Assembly: GCA_030248215.1 (NCBI GenBank)
Contig: JASANG010003802.1
Coordinates: 1-64,000, forward strand
Direction of reading: 5' to 3'
DNA: 64,000 nt
Source: Enoplolaimus lenunculus
Taxonomy: Eukaryota > Nematoda > Enoplea > Enoplida > Thoracostomopsidae
Part shown: one piece after another, positions 56,776-64,000 of the stretch
How positions within the stretch are numbered: the first letter of the stretch is position 1
Layout of the letters: each line of letters begins with the position of its first letter
Position numbers and translations under genes: made by a program
The notes under the pieces: generated by a model
The model's input: the letters and a program-made list of their open reading frames with translations, nothing else
Told to the model about the DNA's origin: nothing
Databases searched by the model: none

Positions 56776-57806
56776 TATTGCGCAAAAATTTCGGAGCGAC
56801 TTACGGGATCTGTGCAGAGAACAAATTTTTTAGTACCGAATGTGTTTTGCGTACTGAGTTTACTTGTTTGTATATGTTTCAATGAATATACGAGTAATTA
56901 GTTCAAATCATGGATGTGGGAAGATATATTACTTTTTAATAATATTGCGTATATATACAACAAGAACAAACGCAACGCAATCCGCTGACATTTTTGCAGT
57001 TAAAAACACGATGGTGTACCTGGAAAATTGTTAGAGGCCGGCGCCGAAGAACAACTAAAATTTCACAATTGTATTCAGTAAGCCACTACCTACATGATAA
57101 AAACAGTTTGGACTGAGGGCCAGTCTCTTTGACCGCCCTTTGTTTACGTTTTTGGCGAAAATTCGCGACCATGCACTAAAATTTATACCTAGATTTTTTG
57201 TTTACGTTTTTGTCTTCTTTTTTGATGAGATAGTAGTTTCCGTACGACAAGAGTATTTTTTAAGAAACGCGTTTATTGAGTAATGTGAAACGTCTTGTTC
57301 TGTATTTTCTAACCAAATTTTTTTTCGTCGATCACGAAATTATAGAGCTGTGAAGCATTTTATTGGGATCCCCTCGGTCCTGTTTGTGGAGGGGGTTGAC
57401 TATCGTAACGCCGTCCCTGACGAACCGTTGTTCTGTTAATTGGTCAATATATTTCCATTCTCGGTGGGGGGTTTTGCTTTGATTCCTGCGCACGTCTTCT
57501 TGTAATAAACATTTGTACAAGTTTGTACTGTTCGCTATTTACAATATTCTACAACACTGCGCTGAATTGTTGTATTGTGTTTACGTTTGTTTTGTTTCAT
57601 TTCAGCACTGGATTTTGGATTTTCGTTGTTTATTTATTACGTATGTGGTTTATGCTAAACACCAATGTAAACAATAGGGTCGTAACAGTAGTATAAAGCA
57701 TATTCCTAAAAGTCTACGTCGAAGCCTACGCAAAAAAGATTATTCCACAGCTTAAACTTATTCTATTGCAGTCCTGCAGAAAAACGTTCCTCCCCTGATC
57801 TTTATA
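56776..57806. other. Intergenic, no gene seen
   Basis: Non-coding sequence with only short chance open frames on both strands. No repeat border was identified before the MITE at 57815. Confidence 0.4.
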
Positions 57807-57814
57807 CATGGGCC

Positions 57815-58752
57815 GGACCATGTTACGCTGAGGGCCGTCCCGCTGTCCCGGGACAGTGGGACAGCCTGGACAGTGGGACAGCGGGACTGTCCTACTAACC
57901 CATTGTCCCGCTGTCCCGTCCCACTGTCTCATTGTCCCACTGTCCCGCTGTCCTACTGCCCCACTGTCCCGCTATCCTACTGTCCCGGTGTCCTACTGTT
58001 CCACTGCCCTGCTGTCCCACTGTGCTGATGTCCCGCTGTCCTACTGTCCCGATTTCCCACTGTGCCACTGTCCTACTGTCCCGCTGTTCTACTGTCCTGC
58101 TGTCCTACTGTCCCGCTGTCCTACGGTCCCGCTGTCCTACTGTCCCACTGCCCTACTGTCCAGCTGCCCTACTGTCCCGCTGTCCTGCTGTCCCACGGTC
58201 TCGCTGTCGTACTCTCCTACTGTCCCACGGTGCTACTGTACCGCTGTCCTACTGTCCCGCTGTCCTACTGTCCCACTGTCCTACTGTCCAGCTGTCCTAC
58301 TGTCCCGCTGTCCTACTGTCCCGCTGTCCTACCGTCCCACTGCCGCTGTCCCACTGTACTACTGTCCCACTGTCCTACGGTCCCGCTGTCCTACTGTCCC
58401 ACTGTCCTGCTGCCCTACTGCCAGCTGCCCTACTGTCCCATTGTCCTGCTCTCCCACTGTAGCGCTGTCCTACTGTCACGCTGTCCTACTGTCCCGCTGT
58501 CCTACCATCCCACTGTCCCCTGTCCCACTGTCCTACTGTCCCCCTGTCCTACTGTCCCGCTGTCCTACTGTCCCGCTGTCCTACTGTCCCACTGTCCTAC
58601 AGTCCCGCTGTCCTACCATCCCACTGTCCCCTGTCCCACTGTCCTACTGTCCTACTGTCCCCCTGTCCTACTGCCCCACTGTCCCGTTGTCCTACTGTCC
58701 CGCTGTCCCACTGTCCCGGGACAGCGGGACGGCCCTCAGCGTAACATTGGCC
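57815..58752. mobile_element. GGCCMATGTTAC-family MITE with a ~0.85-kb 8-bp minisatellite core
   Basis: 938 bp. The left terminus starts GGACCATGTTACGCTGAGGG then CCGTCCCGCTGTCCCGGGACAG. The right terminus is its inverse, ending GTAACATTGGCC, with about 50 bp of near-identity. A perfect 8-bp target duplication CATGGGCC is at 57807-57814 and 58753-58760. The interior is about 100 units of an 8-bp CTGTCCYR repeat (CTGTCCCG, CTGTCCTA, CTGTCCCA). A short stretch just inside the left end is in the opposite orientation. The open frames of up to 305 codons are repeat-encoded (SYCPTVPL-like) and not proteins. Confidence 0.9.
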
Positions 58753-58760
58753 CATGGGCC

Positions 58761-60282
58761 TATGCTAAAATAACGGATCCTGCTGTACTTTTGTAATTTA
58801 ACAGCTCCACAAGGATTTTTCGTGCCACAGTATAAGTGAAAAATGCCAACCGGAACCGTCGGGATTTGAGTTTTGTAGATTTTTGTGGAGGCGGAGGTGA
58901 AACAAAATTAGGCACTGAAATTGTTTACCGGAACCGGAGGTCGATTATAACCTGAAGCCAGAGGCATATTTAAAGAAACACCCTGCTCTGAGAGCATTGC
59001 CTTCTGAATAATGCCTCACTGCACACTGCGTTGCACCACAGATCCTCAGACATCAAAACGGAAGGCCAGATTTTAAAACGGCCTGATGCCTCTAAATCAA
59101 CATTTTAGGTCAGTTAGCCTTAACCAAAGACCATTATAATGTCTAGTATTCGCTGTTTAATCGAGCACACCTTTAGAAATCGAATAAATGCAAAAGCATT
59201 GGTTTGATACAAACGGTTATTTTTTGAAGAAAAATGAAGAAAATCAGCCTAATTTCGTACGATTTGACTGTATAAATAGATAGGTGTTTTACAGGTAAGG
59301 CTTTTAATATGTATTACTAGCAAAAATTGAAGTATTTTACATTTTGTTTAAACTCTAAATATACTAATAGGTCGGTGTTAGATAAAGGTGATATTTTCAA
59401 ATTCAAGCAATAACCCGTCTATATACGTATATTTGCTTTGATAAGCTCAATATATTTGCTGTAACTATACAGCGGCTTCGCTTTAAATCAAAGTATATTT
59501 GTGGAATTTTTTCAGTTGCCTAGAAATATTTAGGATATGTGGTATAAAGTGTCTGGGATTGTAGTATTTGAAGCAACGTTTTGCTCCAATATTATTTTTA
59601 TAGGTTTAACCGTAGTCTAGGCACATCATTAAACAGAGCCAGAGCAGCCGCCCCGCGTACCCCACTCTAACCTGTTGAAACAAAAACCGCCGAAGTTACT
59701 GCGTAGTTTGGAGGGAACTCCCACCCGTGTCTGCTCCAGCACTGTCCTCAAACCGCATGCATAGGACACCTATGCGTCTAAGACTGAGCAAAAATGATTT
59801 TGAAACATAAACTTATACTCAGTTGCAGTTCCGTGGACAAAGTGAACGCCCTTAAAAATATCCACAAGCTTTCGATTGTCAACTGAAAACTCTATGCGTT
59901 TCTATTCAAATTGACTATAACGATTTGCATATTTTATTATATCTGAAACTCAAGCCCGTGGCCGGAAGGGAACCAGGTGGGACTAGCGTCCTGGATGAAT
60001 TTTCACCCCGCTTTCCTAGAAATTTTTCACCCTTGCTTGTAAGTTAACAAAAAACCTTGTATGCCGCTCTGGATAAATGTTTAGCCACAAGGTGAGCTGG
60101 CTACGGGCCTGCTAGCACCAATATTTTGATCTTCTTAGTGCCAGGATGCACTCCACGTAAATTATTCGATACGCAAGTGATTACAGCTTTTGGGCAAAAA
60201 AGTACAAAACGAACCGATTTTATAACCGCACTTGAATTTTAGGTTTTCACCTTGCGTCCAATATCAAACGCGCGGTATTTCA
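58761..60282. other. Spacer upstream of the alkylsulfatase gene
   Basis: Contains a CCGGAACCGGAGG-type MITE fragment (about 58845-58985) ending AAACACCCTGCTCTG. The remainder is AT-rich non-coding DNA. A promoter must lie here or within the first 50 codons of the longer frame from 60232, but no TATA or initiator element is convincing. Confidence 0.4.
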
Positions 60283-63200
60283 ATGGAGATCTCAGGATTC
60301 ATATCCGGGTTTGTAATGTGCAGCTTACTAAGTTGTGGGATGTATTACTGGCTTGGATCGTCTGATCCACGTACGGTTGTGCGACAATTCATGCAAGTAC
60401 GAAGCGAGCAAACAGCAACTGCATTAGCAGGCGGGGGCAAACCGCATCCAAGCCTGGTCGAACACACGAAGTACTTGGGAGTTCCCGAAGTTATACAGGT
60501 GATCGGGCAGGGGTGGAGTGTTTTCCGGCGTCATATCTCTCTAGCCGACGCTTACCTATACAAAAATGGTTGATTTCATACTAATATTTGTGCTTTTCAT
60601 AGCCTCAGGCGATCATTCCACGGCGAAATTTAAATTTCGAACGTTTCAGTATTGCTTCGCTTCATAATTTTCAAAGTTTCAAATTTTGGTCTCTATGTGA
60701 AATTCCGTCTAATTTGCTTCATGGACGCTTGTACACTTCATCTCACATTTAACGTTAAGACTTAGGCTGAGGCTTAGCAAAAGCGACTACGCTTAGGTAA
60801 GCCTTTACAGTAAACCTAAATCTAAGCGTATGCCTGAGCCTAAGCGTATGAACGAACCTGCTACACTACTTAGCCATACTGGACGACGCCTTTGTTTGCA
60901 GTTGATTCACTTGCGTTACCGTATGGTTCCGCCGCGCCGCTGGATGACCCCGGTGAGTATTAAAGTGGCCTCAAAGTATAGCGCCCCCTAAACTTGTGGA
61001 TAAAAGTGGTACAGGTACAAGTAGTGCCACTTTTATGATTTTTTGTTAATTTACAGGTCACCGACAACATATACCTAGCGCTCGGATATGCGTTATCAAA
61101 TTCTATAATGATAATTGCACCGGAAGGCTTAATTATAATTGATACGACGGAATCTGTCGAAGCAGCAACGTTAATATTAGCTGAATTTCGAAAAATTGTA
61201 CCAAACATACCTATACGAGCGATCATATATACGCATTATCATGCAGATCATGTGGGTGGTGCTCAGGTAAGTAATAGTGCCGACTGTTACTTTCGCGGAG
61301 GGGACAAGGGGGGATACATCGTGCCCCCCTCCGCCAATTTATGCAGCAGTCTAGTTTAGGTAAATTACCGATTTAACGGTAACGTTTAATATTACAAATA
61401 CTTTAAAGAAAAGGTCAATGGTGGTTGGTTCAGCTAGCACAGGACTTCGCAACCGGTGGGATGGTTCGCACTAATTCGAACTAGAAAAACGTGAGAGTGC
61501 AAACCTATATAAACGAGCAATTGAAGGTGCGTGCGAACCACTCAGGAAAAGGTTGCGGAACACTAGGATAGCGCATGTGATTGTGCAAAACAATTTCATG
61601 AGATAGTCAGTTTAATAGAAGTTTACCCGTGGCTAAAACTGCTGTTATACAGAGAATTGGAAATTGGCCTAAACCAATTAGTCACTGATCTGAATAGCAG
61701 TCTGTTATATGGCGTATAGCCACTATGGATTTTTAACCAGGCGTTTCTGGCCGACAACGTAGGACGTGAAAGAGCGCCTCCGGTTGAAATTTGGGCGCAT
61801 CATTTGTTGCCATCGAACATTCTCCACACGAACACAGTGATCAATATTATTACTTTTCGGCGTAGTATGCGACAATTTGGAACGTTACTTCCGGCGGAAC
61901 ATGAAAATTCCGGAATCGGACCGCGACTGGATATTTCTGGACAGCGAACGCGTGGATTTGTTGCACCGAATAAATTTATGTTTGGACCGGAAATGGATGT
62001 CAAAATTGCTGGTTTGTCAAATTAAGAGTTGATGATGACTTTTAGACAAGGGTATTCAACTAGCTGGGTTCTTCATGACGCAGAAATGTACTTGCACGTA
62101 TCGTATTTTAGCCGTAAAACCGAGCGAAATTTTGCCACAACTTTTCTATAATGAATGGCCTGAATAACAGCGGTAGGTAATGGGGTTCTATTTTGACTGT
62201 GCATCGATACGAGTCTAGTATATAAACGTCAATTACCCTTATTAAAATTGTGCAAATGCGTCCTGAGCCAAATTAAGTTCAATACTGAACTTGATTCATT
62301 GCTCAAAGTTTAAGGGCTGCACTATACTCGCCGCGCTCCGCCGGACGCTGCCGCGCGCACGATAAAATTTGTTTGTTAAAATTGCTGCTGCACGCCATCA
62401 AATTGATTTTTCTTAATTTTTGTTAGCAACGTTTAGCGGCGTTCGGCGGCGTACAGGCACAGTAAACTATAGCACAACCATTAGGATTACCTATAGTCAT
62501 AGCAGCATACTTAGCTCTTAAAACTTAAAAGTCACTATAATATATAAATATATAATATATAGGTGTATATACGTATACATATATATTATATATTTCTATA
62601 TATTTATTTATTCCTAAAGAAATGAAGTTAAACCAGAGAAGATAGATGTCATAAATGAACGATGTGTGGTCTAAAAGGTCTAAAAATAAACTTGGATTAA
62701 AAAATAATTAACAGTCGGGAGTCGGGGAACACTCCGGAGAGGCAAAGTAAATATCAATAATCTCCCCCTCTAATTCGGTTCACTACAGTAAATGATTTGT
62801 GGGCTTGAGTAACATGATACATAAAGTAGTAAGACCAAAACAAAAGGCACTTTGTCAGGCTTTTCACCGCGAATTTTTTGTCGGGGGAAGCGCTTCCCGA
62901 CCGCCTGTCAATCTGCGACGGTCACTGTTAGTTTTAGAGACGTAAACATCATTATTCCAAGCCGAATTGTAAGCTTATGCTTTGCCTCAGTGCAAAGATA
63001 AATCTGAAATTAAGCATACACCTAAGCTTAAAGATTCGTTTAAAGCCTAAACCAGCGTTGTTGCTACCCTTGAAAAAGTGATACGCTCATTAGTGTATGG
63101 CGTCGGGGTTCGCTACCAAAAATAAACTTGACATATATACAAGAGCATAGCCTGTATTTTATTCTATTTGGATAAGTTATAAAACCTGTAAATGCACTTT

Positions 63201-64000
63201 TTTCTCGTTTCTTCAAAGTTTCGGGGGGACATATATACGTACTTTTCTTGTCTACATGCCTGTCTGCGTTAGATACCTTTATGTTTGAGCTTTACCAATA
63301 TTTTGTAATATTTTTGAATTTCAGGTCTTGACTTAAAACTAATTCATATTCCTGGCGAAACAGACGACCAAATAGGCGTTTGGTATCCCGGCAAGCGAGC
63401 GATGTTTTGCGGTGATGATTTGTACAAAACGTTTCCTAATTTGTACGCGATTCGTGGAAGCGGATACCGCAGTTATTTGGATTGGGTGCGTTTAATATCT
63501 ACAGTGGAGGATCCAGAATTTTTTGAATTGGAAAGCCACGCGATACATAAAAGTGAAATAAGCAGCTCAGGAGTGAAGCGAGCACGAAATCCTGTATAAT
63601 TCTTTTGTATACTAAATTCAAAAAATTGATTTGATCCTCGTTGGGTACAAGGGCCGAGTGGGCGGTGTTGAAAATATAAAAATTTAAGAGTCATGAAATT
63701 TCAACGCAACGTTTATTGGTTGAAAATGTTTTAGGTCAGTTCACTCGACAAAATGCGTTCATTTGGTGCCGATTATTTAGTACCTAGTCATACCCGGCCG
63801 CTTAGCGACTGCAGCAAAATAGCAAAACTTTTCCGCGACTATCGCGACGCAATCCAATACGTTCACGATCAAACTGTTCACTTAATGAATAAAGATCTCC
63901 ACCCTGATGCAATTGCCCAATTAGTAAAGTTACCATCAACTCTTGCCCAAGTTCCACATCTACAAGAGTTTTACGGCACCATTCCTTGGTCAGTTAAAGG
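60283..64000 (+). CDS. Membrane-anchored alkylsulfatase, metallo-beta-lactamase superfamily (3' end outside window)
   Basis: Exons in phase: 60283-60498, 60902-60952, 61057-61266, 61741-62011, 63325-63485, 63735-64000 and beyond, about 391 codons so far. The family (SdsA1/BDS1/YjcS type) hydrolyses alkyl sulfate esters with a two-zinc centre. A hydrophobic N-terminal segment (GFISGFVMCSLLSCGMYYWLG, aa 7-27) suggests a signal anchor. TPVTDNIYLALGYALSNSIM and VDTTES-like IIDTTESVEAA lead to the HxHxDH motif THYHADHVGG. Next come EIWAH, FRRSMRQFG, HIPGETDDQ and CGDDLYKTFPNLYAIRG. Then VPSHTRP, YVHDQT, LMNKDLHPDAIAQLVKLP and FYGTIPWSVK follow the family order. The GDD replaces the AE-type acidic site of bacterial enzymes. 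An in-frame ATG at 60232 could add 17 residues. The donor at 62012 (GTTTGT) is weak. The dimerisation and SCP2-like domains would lie downstream. Confidence 0.88.
60740..60865. repeat. Degenerate CCTAAG hexamer array in alkylsulfatase intron 1
   Basis: GACTTAGGCTGAGGCTTAGC, then CTACGCTTAGGTAAGCC, then AAACCTAAATCTAAGCGTAT and GCCTGAGCCTAAGCGTATG. The two halves are in opposite orientations (TTAGGC then GCCTAA), so this is an inverted-repeat element built of hexamers. It ends about 35 bp upstream of exon 2. Confidence 0.6.
62311..62480. mobile_element. Small GC-rich MITE in alkylsulfatase intron 4
   Basis: GGGCTGCACTATACTCGCCG on the left faces CACAGTAAACTATAGCACAA on the right in inverted order. 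Inside, CGCCGCGCTCCGCCGGACGC opposes GTTTAGCGGCGTTCGGCGGC. About 170 bp. The target duplication is unresolved. Confidence 0.55.
62700..63055. repeat. Repeat fragments in alkylsulfatase intron 4
   Basis: Two pieces. 62705-62795 (GGAGAGGCAAAGTAAATATC, TCGGTTCACTACAGTA) matches the end of a repeat at about 30.5 kb. 62965-63050 is a hexamer-periodic patch (GCATACACCTAAGCTTAAAG, TAAAGCCTAAACC) of the TTAGGC-like type. Confidence 0.5.

Noticed and set aside
57856-58796. Open frames of 305, 176 and 244 codons in overlapping frames
   Set aside because: All three are translations of the 8-bp minisatellite. Since 8 is not a multiple of 3, the frames cycle through the same CPTVPLSY-like words. They have no start context or homology and lie inside a transposon.

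Overview
The window looks like a nuclear chromosome segment of an invertebrate animal. It is AT-rich, its genes are split into many short exons with GT-AG introns, and large parts are repeats. The phylum cannot be fixed. A full-length Egalitarian protein and degenerate TTAGGC-like hexamers would suit an ecdysozoan, possibly a nematode relative; this is an inference. No bacterial, organellar or intact viral gene was seen.

Four host genes could be assembled exon by exon, with reading phase kept across the junctions. (1) 7039-18423, plus: egalitarian (egl), 13 exons, about 1015 aa, apparently complete. It is an RNA-transport adaptor with a DEDD-exonuclease fold whose catalytic residues are mostly replaced. 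(2) 35090-39475, minus: a membrane RING-CH ubiquitin ligase of the MARCH2/3 type, complete from the RING to the stop, with an uncertain N-terminus. (3) 45191-51943, plus: gtf3c5, a TFIIIC subunit, 11 exons, about 470 aa. (4) 60283 to the window end, plus: a membrane-anchored alkylsulfatase of the metallo-beta-lactamase superfamily, whose C-terminal part lies beyond the window. The four genes do not form a pathway. Less certain are a possible terminal exon at 28622-28903 (minus), a decayed Q/G-rich coding stretch at 41260-42478, and a worn fragment of a Penelope-like retroelement near 1.2-1.6 kb.

The rest is mostly short inverted-repeat DNA transposons (MITEs). Several could be delimited exactly because an 8-bp target duplication is visible, as expected for hAT-type elements. 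They lie in introns of the host genes and in all the spacers. At least four terminal-sequence types are present, beginning roughly CAGGGATGGGCGG, CAGGGTGCAACCGG, TAGGAATGTGCC and GGCCMATGTTAC. tRNA-derived SINE heads occur near 5.9, 6.6, 42-43, 44 and 47 kb.

The most unusual signal is the GGCCMATGTTAC family (55614-55964 and 57815-58752). The two copies share terminal inverted repeats and 8-bp target duplications, but their interiors are minisatellites of different period (9 bp and 8 bp) that look derived from the terminal GGGACAG motif. One copy sits inside the end of another MITE that also has its own target duplication, so the order of insertion can be read.
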